A stretch of DNA of 64,000 bases. Origin: CAZPNX01 sp964588285. GTDB taxonomy: Bacteria; Edwardsbacteria; AC1; EtOH8. The stretch lies in contig CAZPNX010000012.1 of the NCBI GenBank assembly GCA_964588285.1, positions 1 to 64,000 of the forward strand, read 5' to 3'. Positions 26,099-33,397 of this stretch are shown here, in pieces (within the stretch, counting starts at the first letter, position 1; each line of letters begins with the position of its first letter). The notes below the pieces were generated by a model. The model worked only from the letters and a program-made list of their open reading frames with translations. It searched no databases and had not been told where the DNA came from. The position numbers and the translations under genes were made by a program.

Positions 26099-28153
26099 TT
26101 ATCCCACCCCCAATAGACTGCCGGCACGGCCGAAATATTGACCGATCAACTTTTTTAAATCGGGCCGGGATGCCAGCAGTGGGTCGTCTGCCGTCAAGCG
26201 GCAGGCATCCTCCTTAGCCAGCGGCACCAAAGCGGCGTCGGCTGCCAGGTTGGCCAGCCGCAGCTCGGGCAGCCCGTGCTGGCGCGAGCCCCAGAACTCG
26301 CCTGGTCCCCGCAGTTTGAGATCCTCCTCGGCGATGCGGAATCCGTCCGAGCTTTGCTGCATGGCCTCCAGCCTGGCCCGGGCCTCAGGACCCAGCCGCT
26401 CCCCGGCCATCAGGATGCAATAAGATTTATGTGTGCCCCGGCCTATCCGTCCCCGCAGCTGGTGCAGTTGGGAAAGGCCGAAGCGCTCGGCCTGTTCCAC
26501 CACCATCACCGTGGCGTTGGGGACATCGATGCCGACCTCGATTACCGTAGTGGCGGCCAACACCTGCACCCGGTTGTTCCGGAAGCTTTCCATCACCCGG
26601 CGCCGCTCGTCCAGCTTGAGCCGGCCGTGGAGCAGGCCGACCGAAAACCCGTCAAATCTGCGGCTCAGCTGCTGATGGAGTTTTGTGACCGCCTTGATAT
26701 CCCGGGATTCGTCCTCCTCAATCACCGGACAGACGAAGAAAGCCTGGCGCCCCAGGGCTAGCTGTTTGGCCACGAAATCGAGCATCCGGACGCGGTTGTG
26801 CTCGGTGGTCCATCGGGTAACGACCGGGACGCGGCCCGGAGGCAGCTGATCGATAACCGAAAGGTCCAAGTCTCCGTATATGGCCATTGACAGGGTGCGG
26901 GGAATGGGGGTGGCGGTCATCACTAAAACATGGGGACGGACACCCTTGGCCGCCATGGCCGCCCGCTGGCGGACGCCGAAACGGTGCTGTTCGTCAATAA
27001 CCGCCAGGCCCAATTTGGAAAACTCGACGCGCTCTTGGATCAGGGCATGGGTGCCGATACAGACATCTACGATCCCGGAGATCAATTTTCCCAGGATGCG
27101 CTCACGTTCGGGCCGTCTGGTTCTGCTGGTCAACAGCTCGACCGAAAGGCCCAGGCTCTTAAGCCATGGCCCCAAAACCAGGAAGTGCTGTTCGGCCAGG
27201 ATCTCGGTGGGGGCCATGACCGCCGACTGGAAACCGCTGCGGGCCGACTTGGCCAAGGCCGCCAGGGCTACCAGGGTCTTGCCCGAGCCGACATCGCCTT
27301 GGAGCAGGCGGTACATGGGCCGGTCGGATTCCAGGTCGGATCCGATCTCGGCGATGGCCTTTTCCTGAGAGGCAGTCGGGCGGAAGGGAATTATCTTACG
27401 GAAATCTCCTTCCCAAGTGCGGTCGCCGAGCGGGCGGGCGCGTTCCAAGCTGCGGCGGGTGTGGCGACGCAGGGCCAGCAAAAGCTGAAGGGCCAGCAAT
27501 TCGTCATAGGCCAGACGGCGGCGGGCCCGGGCCACGCTGTTCATGTCATCGGGAAAATGCAGGTCCCGAAGGGCCGGCCGAATGCCGGTCAGGCTGCGGG
27601 CGGCGATCAGGTCATGGGGGAGCAGCTCGGCAAAAGAATCCAGATGAGACTCCAAAGCGCCCTTGATGACGGTGCGGAGCTGGCGGTTGGTGAGGCCGGC
27701 GGTCGACGGATAAAGCGGGACGATGCGTCCGGTGTGAATCAGCTCGGCATCGTCGTTGTCGATGATCTCGTACTCGGGATTGGCCAGGGAGGGGCCGCCA
27801 TCCCACCGCACCTGGCCGCTGACCACTACGGACTGTTCTCGGGCGAACCGTTCCTTGAGATAGGGCTGGTTGAACCACAGGCAGCGGAGCAATCCGCTGC
27901 CGTCACCCAAGATAAGGGAGAAGATGGTCAGCCCGCGCCGGGTGCGGGCCAGCGCGTATTCGGCCACCCGGCCATAGACAGTGACCGTTTCTCCGGGACG
28001 CAGGTCGGAGATTGGTTTTGTCAGGGAGCGATCCAGATAGCGTCTAGGGGGATAAAGAAGAAGGTCGCGGACAGACTTGATGCCTAGTTTGGCCATCAGG
28101 GAGGCCCGACGCGGACCCACTCCCTTTAGGTATTGGACGTCGCTGTCAAGCAT
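26099..28153 (-). CDS. recG: ATP-dependent DNA helicase RecG
   Basis: A 684-residue helicase that remodels stalled forks and branched recombination intermediates. The N-terminal wedge/OB region begins with LKGVGPRRASLMAKLGI and LLYPPRRYLDRS. The motor follows, with Walker A GDVGSGKT, the DEQH box in VIDEQHRFGVRQR, TATPIPRTLSM, VGIDVPNATVM and QLRGRIGRG. The RecG tail (GPGEFWGSRQHGLPELRLAN) is intact and the length is normal. A TATAAG -10-like box at 28167-28172 lies 13 nt before the ATG and no Shine-Dalgarno sequence is visible. Confidence 0.97.
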   Translation of the reverse strand: MLDSDVQYLKGVGPRRASLMAKLGIKSVRDLLLYPPRRYLDRSLTKPISDLRPGETVTVYGRVAEYALARTRRGLTIFSLILGDGSGLLRCLWFNQPYLKERFAREQSVVVSGQVRWDGGPSLANPEYEIIDNDDAELIHTGRIVPLYPSTAGLTNRQLRTVIKGALESHLDSFAELLPHDLIAARSLTGIRPALRDLHFPDDMNSVARARRRLAYDELLALQLLLALRRHTRRSLERARPLGDRTWEGDFRKIIPFRPTASQEKAIAEIGSDLESDRPMYRLLQGDVGSGKTLVALAALAKSARSGFQSAVMAPTEILAEQHFLVLGPWLKSLGLSVELLTSRTRRPERERILGKLISGIVDVCIGTHALIQERVEFSKLGLAVIDEQHRFGVRQRAAMAAKGVRPHVLVMTATPIPRTLSMAIYGDLDLSVIDQLPPGRVPVVTRWTTEHNRVRMLDFVAKQLALGRQAFFVCPVIEEDESRDIKAVTKLHQQLSRRFDGFSVGLLHGRLKLDERRRVMESFRNNRVQVLAATTVIEVGIDVPNATVMVVEQAERFGLSQLHQLRGRIGRGTHKSYCILMAGERLGPEARARLEAMQQSSDGFRIAEEDLKLRGPGEFWGSRQHGLPELRLANLAADAALVPLAKEDACRLTADDPLLASRPDLKKLIGQYFGRAGSLLGVG

Positions 28154-28239
28154 GGAGCTCAGCTAACTTATAAGGAAAACAGGAATGTTTGAAAATCACT
28201 CCATGTTGCGGACAACTGTCAAACGAGCCAGATCTTGAT

Positions 28240-28272
28240 GAAAAAGGCCAACCCGCAAAAGCGAATCGGCCT
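28240..28272 (-). terminator. Intrinsic terminator after mglA
   Basis: On the minus strand a 12-bp stem with three G-U pairs (28261-28272 with 28245-28256) and a TTTT loop is followed by a T tract. Confidence 0.75.
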
Positions 28273-28287
28273 GTTATTTCCATCGCA

Positions 28288-28884
28288 TCAAAGGGAGGCC
28301 TTGCGGCCGATGCTGCCCAAGACCATTTTAGCCACCTGCTTCAAGGTCTCCATCACCCCGTAGCCCTGGGAGGCCACCGATTCGAAACTGGGGAAGCGGC
28401 CCTGGGGGTCGATCTTGGACTTGAGGACGTCCAAAGGCACGATATTGGGCAAGTCCCGCTTGTTGTACTGGATGACCAGGGGCACGGTTTCCAGGGACAG
28501 GGACATCTCGGCCAGGTTCTCCCCCAAATTCTTGAAGCTCTCCAAGGTGGCCTCTAAGCATTCGGTCTGGGAGTCGGCCACGAAGACCACGCCATCGACG
28601 CCCCGCAGCACCAGCTTGCGACTAGCGTTGTAGAAAACCTGGCCGGGGACGGTGTAGAGATGAAACTTGGTCTTATAGCCCTGGATGGTGCCCAGATCCA
28701 GCGGCATGAAGTCGAAGAAAAGGGTGCGGTCCAGCTCGGTGGCCAGGGATATCAGCTGGCCCTTGGCTTCGGGGGAGATCTTCTCATAGATGTGGCGCAG
28801 GTTGGTGGTCTTGCCTCCCAGGCCGGGTCCGTAATAGACGATCTTGCAGCTGATTTCGTGCGAGGCGCGGTTTATTAGAGCCAT
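28288..28884 (-). CDS. mglA: MglA-like small GTPase
   Basis: A 198-residue Ras-superfamily GTPase of the bacterial MglA group. The P-loop is GPGLGGKT (19-26), followed by the MglA-specific segment TLFFDFMPLDLG, then TVPGQVFYNASRKLVLRG in place of the usual DxxG, and the base-specificity motif YNKRDLPN. MglA proteins control cell polarity and gliding motility in Myxococcus and occur widely in other lineages. No MglB roadblock partner is encoded next to it. The start codon lacks an obvious Shine-Dalgarno sequence. Confidence 0.9.
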   Translation of the reverse strand: MALINRASHEISCKIVYYGPGLGGKTTNLRHIYEKISPEAKGQLISLATELDRTLFFDFMPLDLGTIQGYKTKFHLYTVPGQVFYNASRKLVLRGVDGVVFVADSQTECLEATLESFKNLGENLAEMSLSLETVPLVIQYNKRDLPNIVPLDVLKSKIDPQGRFPSFESVASQGYGVMETLKQVAKMVLGSIGRKASL

Positions 28885-28941
28885 GTCATCATTGAAATCG
28901 ATTTAGTTTTTTCTGAAAAAGGCCTGCTGGTTGCGAAACCA

Positions 28942-28977
28942 CCCCGCCTGGGCGGGGGGCAAGTACGCGAATACTTG
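28942..28977. repeat. Two adjacent intergenic hairpins
   Basis: CCCCGCC/GGCGGGG (28942-28957) is followed by CAAGTA/TACTTG (28960-28977) in the 217-nt gap between mglA and galT. No T tract follows on either strand, so they look like a palindromic intergenic element rather than a terminator. Nothing else was recognised in the gap. Confidence 0.5.
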
Positions 28978-29101
28978 TCCTGAGTCGTGTGGTAGAAACA
29001 TGAAATAAAAGTATTTGATAAGCTATTGTTATCTGCAGCTTTGTTCTGGTTGTATATTTATCCGATTTAGAGTGTTTAGCTGGTTTTTCAAGGGCAACTA
29101 T

Positions 29102-30103
29102 TTAAGGGACTGCTATCTGACGCAGATAACCGGCTGCCTCCTCGGGCGGAGTGGGGTTGATGTAGAAGCCGGAGCCTCGTTCGAATCCGGCCACCCGGGT
29201 GATGCGGGGCATGATCTCGATGTGCCAGTGGAACCACTCGGGCCCGGGCTGGTTGCAGGGCGAGGTGTGGATGACGAAGTTGTAGGGCGGACGGGAGATA
29301 GAAAGGTTGAGGCGCATCAGGGATTCCTTGAGAATGGCTGCCAGGCGGGGGATCTGCTCCGGCGGACAGGCCTCGAAGCTGGGCTGGTGCCTTTTGGGCA
29401 GTATCCAGGTCTCGAAGGGGAAGCGGGCGGCGAAGGGGACCACGGCCAGAAAATCGGGATTCTCGGCCACCAGCCGGCGGCGGTCCTCCAGCTCCTGGCG
29501 GACGATATCGCAGAAGATGCAGCGCTCTTTGTAACGGTAATAGTCCTGGGCCCCGTACATCTCCTCCTTGATGGCCTTGGGCACGATGGGAGTGGCGATC
29601 AACTGGCTGTGGCCGTGGTGGAGGGAGGCCCCGGCCCGGAAGCCGTGGTTCTTGAAGACCATCAGGTACTGGAGGCGGATGTCCTTCTTGAGATCCTGCA
29701 TCCGGGCCACGAAGGCCGACAGCACCTTCTCGATATGGGAGGCCTCCTGGTCGGCCAGGGAGCGGTCGTGCTCCGGGGATTCGATGATGACCTCGTGGGC
29801 ACCGACGCCGTTCATCTTGTCGTAAAGGCCCTCGCCGGTCTTGTCCAGCTCGCCCTCAACCTTGAGGGTGGGGAACTTGTTGGAGATGACCCTTACCTGC
29901 CAGCCCGGGCCGTTGGGCGGAGACCCCGGCTCCCGATAGGCCAGGATCTCGGGAGGGGTGGCCTGCTCGTTTCCCGGGCAGAAGGGACAGGGTCCGGCGG
30001 CCGCCTGGTCGGGGATCGTTTCATAGTCCATGGGGCGGCGGGTGCGCTCGGTGGCGATGATCACCCAGCGGCTGACGATGGGGTCCTTGCGTAGTTCGGG
30101 CAT
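29102..30103 (-). CDS. galT: Galactose-1-phosphate uridylyltransferase
   Basis: A 333-residue HIT-superfamily enzyme of the Leloir pathway that exchanges UMP between UDP-glucose and galactose 1-phosphate. Motifs are LRKDPIVSRWVIIATER at the N terminus, CPFC (Cys39, Cys42; zinc ligands in the family), VISNKFPTL, GAHEVIIESPEHD, the catalytic H-x-H-x-Q (His163-Gly-His165-Ser-Gln167) and WHIEIMPRITRVAGFE. Length is normal. It appears monocistronic with an exact consensus promoter whose predicted start point coincides with the ATG. Confidence 0.95.
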   Translation of the reverse strand: MPELRKDPIVSRWVIIATERTRRPMDYETIPDQAAAGPCPFCPGNEQATPPEILAYREPGSPPNGPGWQVRVISNKFPTLKVEGELDKTGEGLYDKMNGVGAHEVIIESPEHDRSLADQEASHIEKVLSAFVARMQDLKKDIRLQYLMVFKNHGFRAGASLHHGHSQLIATPIVPKAIKEEMYGAQDYYRYKERCIFCDIVRQELEDRRRLVAENPDFLAVVPFAARFPFETWILPKRHQPSFEACPPEQIPRLAAILKESLMRLNLSISRPPYNFVIHTSPCNQPGPEWFHWHIEIMPRITRVAGFERGSGFYINPTPPEEAAGYLRQIAVP

Positions 30104-30109
30104 AGGGGG

Positions 30110-30138
30110 ATTATAACGGTTCTGAAAGATGATGTCAA
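30110..30138 (-). promoter_or_regulatory. Exact consensus promoter of galT, leaderless
   Basis: On the minus strand, TTGACA (30138-30133), a 17-nt spacer and TATAAT (30115-30110) match the sigma70 consensus at all twelve positions. Six nucleotides separate the -10 box from the ATG at 30103, so transcription should begin at or next to the A of the start codon. Confidence 0.85.
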
Positions 30139-30142
30139 CTAA

Positions 30143-30177
30143 ACGACAGAGGCTGATGGACCATCAGCCTCTGTCGT
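30143..30177 (-). terminator. Long palindrome after the PPIase gene, probable terminator
   Basis: A perfect 17-bp inverted repeat (30143-30159 and 30161-30177) has a single central base. On the minus strand it lies downstream of the PPIase gene, is followed by a short TTT, and ends 5 nt before the galT -35 box. Confidence 0.7.
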
Positions 30178-30205
30178 CGTCCTAATGGCAGGGCCGGCCG
30201 GTTTC

Positions 30206-31615
30206 TTACTTTTCCGGCTGGGCCGGCTCGGCCGGGTATTCGATCTTGGCCCTGGCCTTTAGATCCTCCATGTATTTCTCATAGACCGCCTTCTGGCGCT
30301 CCCGGGCCAGGTTGCCGCTTATCTGGCCCCTCACCTGATCCAGCGGCTTGATGGAGGATGGGATTTTATCCTCCACCTTGAAGACGGCGAATTTGGTATG
30401 AAGCTCCACCGGTTTGCGGGTGTAGGCGCCGGGCTTAAGCCTGGCCGCGGCGGCAAAAACCGCCTCTTCCACCTCGCCCTTGGCCACCAAGCCCAAGTCG
30501 CCGCCCTTGTCCTTGGAGGGGTCGATCGAGTTTTTCCGGGCCAGGCTGTCGAACCCGGCCGCATCGGCCTGAAGGGCCTCCAGCAATTTGGTGGCCTCGG
30601 CCATGGTTTTGACCACGATCCACTTGAGGTGGAGCTTCTTGCCCTCCTTGGCCTCAAGCTTGACGATGGCGAACTTTGACTCGATAGGCACCGGCTTGCC
30701 GATTTTGCCCTTGGCCAGGGTGAAAAGGCCGGCCTCCAACTCCGGACGCTGCCCCTTGGAGACCAGTCCCAAATCTCCGCCCGACTTGGCCGAGGGGTCG
30801 GTCGAATGCAACTTAGCCAGGCTGTCGAACGGCAGACCCTTCTTCTTGACGGCCTCGCGGTAGATCTCTTCGGCCTTGGCCTTGGAGGCGACGGCGATCA
30901 TCCGGGCCTTCACCTGGTCGGGGGTGGTGAAATCCTTCTGGTTTTCCTTGTAATGCTTTTTGATCTCGGCCTCGGTGGGCTGGGCCTTCTGGCTGACCTC
31001 CTGGTCTATCAGGGCCCGGATGAGCACGTTCTGGCGGGTTTCCTCCAGCCGGGCATGGACCTCTGGTTTGTTGGCCACCCCCAGACGCATGGCCTCGGCC
31101 ATCAGCAGCTTGCGTTCTATCAGTTGCTGGAGGAATTTGCGGCGGCCCTCCTCGCTGTCGAACTGGCCGCGGTAGAACGGCGGCACCTTCTCCAGCTCGG
31201 CGTCCACCTCCAGCTTGGTGATGGGCTGGCCGTTGATGACCACCGCGTACTCCTTGAAGTTCTTGTTGAAGCAGCGCCCGACTCCTTCCATGGCCAGGCT
31301 GTCGATGCCGGCTAGGTTACTCTTCTTACCCTTGTGTTTGGTGACCACGTCCTGGTACATCTCGGCCGCCTTCTGGGTGTCCCCCAGCCTCTCCAGGGAC
31401 ATGGCCAGGTGGTAGGTGTAGTCCTTCACTTGGACGGATTTGGGAAAGGCCTCCAAAAGCTTTTGGTAGGCAGCAGCGGCCTCGCCGTAATCCTGGTATT
31501 TGAAAGCCATGGCGGCGGTGGTGGCCAGGACGGCCTCGTTTGGTTTTTCGACGGCCAAAGCAGCGGCCGACAGGCTGAGGATGACCAGCAGGGTTAGGGC
31601 GGTAAACCGGTTCAT
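30206..31615 (-). CDS. Periplasmic peptidyl-prolyl isomerase with TPR and two parvulin domains
   Basis: A 469-residue protein with a signal peptide (about residues 1-21). TPR-like helices (about 30-125: QDYGEAAAAYQKLLEAFPKS, DTQKAAEMYQDVVTKHKG) precede a SurA/PrsA-type helical segment. Two PpiC/parvulin domains follow, recognisable by LHSTDPSAKSGGDLGLVSKG and KNSIDPSKDKGGDLGLVAKG. Such proteins assist folding of outer-membrane and secreted proteins, fitting this barrel-rich genome. AAGGAGGA precedes the ATG. The N-terminal TPR is unusual for SurA-like chaperones. Confidence 0.9.
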   Translation of the reverse strand: MNRFTALTLLVILSLSAAALAVEKPNEAVLATTAAMAFKYQDYGEAAAAYQKLLEAFPKSVQVKDYTYHLAMSLERLGDTQKAAEMYQDVVTKHKGKKSNLAGIDSLAMEGVGRCFNKNFKEYAVVINGQPITKLEVDAELEKVPPFYRGQFDSEEGRRKFLQQLIERKLLMAEAMRLGVANKPEVHARLEETRQNVLIRALIDQEVSQKAQPTEAEIKKHYKENQKDFTTPDQVKARMIAVASKAKAEEIYREAVKKKGLPFDSLAKLHSTDPSAKSGGDLGLVSKGQRPELEAGLFTLAKGKIGKPVPIESKFAIVKLEAKEGKKLHLKWIVVKTMAEATKLLEALQADAAGFDSLARKNSIDPSKDKGGDLGLVAKGEVEEAVFAAAARLKPGAYTRKPVELHTKFAVFKVEDKIPSSIKPLDQVRGQISGNLARERQKAVYEKYMEDLKARAKIEYPAEPAQPEK

Positions 31616-31765
31616 GTTCTCCTCCTTGATTAGTTTATAAATTTATGTTGCTCTAAACAGCAGGAAGCCAGGAATGCATGAAAACTGATAAGACATCGGA
31701 TTTTTGCACGGCTGCCGGTTGAGGGGGATAATCACCGATATCTTGGCGTCAGCTTTGGTCAACTC

Positions 31766-32362
31766 TCAGAAAAGAAGATGCATGACCGCGCCCGAGGCCA
31801 GGGGTATCCTGATGTTGTCGTCCAGAGGTATGGGCAGCATCTCGACGGCGATGGCGGTCATGGCGCCGGCGGCCATCTGCAGCCAGCCGAGTTCGGTGCC
31901 CGGCAGGTTGACGATCAGAGAGCCCACCGCCAGGCAGCCCACCAGGCCGGCTCCGGCCCCCTCAAAAGATTTCTCGAAGAACTTGGTGCGGCCCAGGCTG
32001 CGCCCCACCAACGCCGCCAGGGAGTCGCCGATAACCAGGTAGGAGATGGCGGCTATGGCCACGCTGTCGGTGTAGATCAGCACGCAGACCAGGGAGGAGA
32101 TCATCAGATAAGTGGCGCCGGTCAGGGCCGAGATCTCATGCCGCCGCATCATCGGCCCGAAGAAATCGATGAAGATTATCTTGACGAACTGGTGCCGCAG
32201 CCGGATGATATCCACCGCCAGGATGCACAAGGCGGCCGCCAGTAGAATCCAGGTGGCCAGCCAGGTCTGGTCCAACACCATGAAAACATAGTAAAAGACC
32301 GGTATGCTCATACCGGCCATAATGTGGAAAGCCTTGCGCCGGATCTCCCGCTGCAGTTTCAT
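31766..32362 (-). CDS. Diacylglycerol/polyprenol kinase-like membrane protein
   Basis: A 198-residue integral membrane protein with about six hydrophobic segments. It opens with REIRRKAFHIMAGMSIPVFYY, the hallmark of the SEC59/dolichol-kinase and CTP-dependent lipid kinase group. The segment SYLVIGDSLAALVGRSLG followed by KSFEGAGAGLVGCLAVG is the conserved nucleotide/lipid binding region. It probably phosphorylates a lipid alcohol. The start lies 3 nt after the stop of the upstream PorV-like gene. The exact substrate is not deducible. Confidence 0.8.
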   Translation of the reverse strand: MKLQREIRRKAFHIMAGMSIPVFYYVFMVLDQTWLATWILLAAALCILAVDIIRLRHQFVKIIFIDFFGPMMRRHEISALTGATYLMISSLVCVLIYTDSVAIAAISYLVIGDSLAALVGRSLGRTKFFEKSFEGAGAGLVGCLAVGSLIVNLPGTELGWLQMAAGAMTAIAVEMLPIPLDDNIRIPLASGAVMHLLF

Positions 32363-32365
32363 CCG

Positions 32366-33328
32366 CTAAAAGCCGTAAGAGGCTGAGATCCTGGTGCTGC
32401 CCTTGAGCTCGGCGTGGCCCAAGTAGGCGTAATCGAAGCAGAAGCGTCCCAGCCTGAGGCCGGCTCCGGCGGCCAAGAAGCCCTGATCCGAGCCCAGCCT
32501 GAGGGCCACCCGGCGCCTGATCCAATATTCGGCCCCGGCCCTGAGATCGGCGCTGGCCGGCCCCAGGCTGAGGTTGGCGGCCTGACCCCGGTTTTCCAAT
32601 CTGAGGTCGGCATCCAGGGACAAAATGAGCGCGCCCAGAAACGGCGGGTTGACCGAGGCCCCCAGCTTGGCGGTGGGGGTGATCACCTCGCGGGCGCCGG
32701 TGTCCCAGGCCAGGTAGGTGGTGGTGGCATCCTGGAGGTTGATTCCCAGACGAATCCGGTGGGCCATCTCGGCCAGCAAACCGGCGTCCAGTCCCAGGCC
32801 CCAGGCCGCATTGTCTCCTACCGACTTGTTGACTACCTTGGCGTTGACTCCCCAGCTAAGGCCCACAGCCAGCCGCCGGCTGTAATTCAGTAGCAGGGCG
32901 GTCTCGGCATCGCTGGTGGTGGTGATCTTGGAGTAATCCAACCTTTCGCCCGGATCCATGACGCCGTTGCCGTTGAGGTCTATCAGGGCCTGATCGGTGT
33001 AGGGAATGTCACCTACCGACAGCCTCAGGACCGCCAAGCCCAGGCCATATCCCCGGCCGGGGCGGGCATAGCCCAGGGCATCGTAAGCCACCAGATTGTC
33101 GAAGTTGCTGGCATGGGTGAACTCCAGCCGATGCTCGGTGCCGACTGTAGCCGCCGGGTTCCAATAACAGGCAAAACCGCCCTCTGCCATGGAGACAAAG
33201 GCACTGCCCATGCCCTGGGCCCGGGAACCGTAGCCGATGCTCAAGAATTCACCGGCATACTTGGCGCCTGAAAGCGGGGAGGCCAGGGTAAAGGCCCCTA
33301 TCAAAATGGCATAAAGAAAATTTCTCAT
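32366..33328 (-). CDS. Second PorV/PorQ-family outer-membrane barrel
   Basis: A 320-residue protein with a signal peptide (about residues 1-22). The mature start AKYAGEFLSIGYGSRAQGMGS followed by FACYWNPAA matches the protein at 11711, and the C terminus (GSTRISASYGF) is barrel-like. It is not next to other T9SS genes but is coupled to the polyprenol kinase-like gene. It may be a cargo shuttle or an unrelated FadL-type transporter. Confidence 0.75.
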   Translation of the reverse strand: MRNFLYAILIGAFTLASPLSGAKYAGEFLSIGYGSRAQGMGSAFVSMAEGGFACYWNPAATVGTEHRLEFTHASNFDNLVAYDALGYARPGRGYGLGLAVLRLSVGDIPYTDQALIDLNGNGVMDPGERLDYSKITTTSDAETALLLNYSRRLAVGLSWGVNAKVVNKSVGDNAAWGLGLDAGLLAEMAHRIRLGINLQDATTTYLAWDTGAREVITPTAKLGASVNPPFLGALILSLDADLRLENRGQAANLSLGPASADLRAGAEYWIRRRVALRLGSDQGFLAAGAGLRLGRFCFDYAYLGHAELKGSTRISASYGF

Positions 33329-33358
33329 AACTTATTGCCTGGTAGGCATTAGATATTA

Positions 33359-33387
33359 AGTATAACCAAATTTCTCTGCCTTGTCAA
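33359..33387 (-). promoter_or_regulatory. Promoter of the PorV-like/kinase unit
   Basis: Minus-strand TTGACA (33387-33382), 17-nt spacer, TATACT (33364-33359). The ATG at 33328 gives a leader of about 24 nt that contains a small GCCTACCAGGC hairpin. Confidence 0.75.
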
Positions 33388-33397
33388 GGTAGTGATG

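Noticed and set aside
26930..28087. Long plus-strand open frame (385 codons) opposite recG
   Set aside because: It lies entirely antisense to a well-recognised recG gene; composition reflects the GC-rich complementary codons and no domain is recognisable.
29015..30094. 359-codon plus-strand frame opposite galT
   Set aside because: Antisense to galT and starting in AT-rich intergenic DNA; no ribosome binding site or family match.
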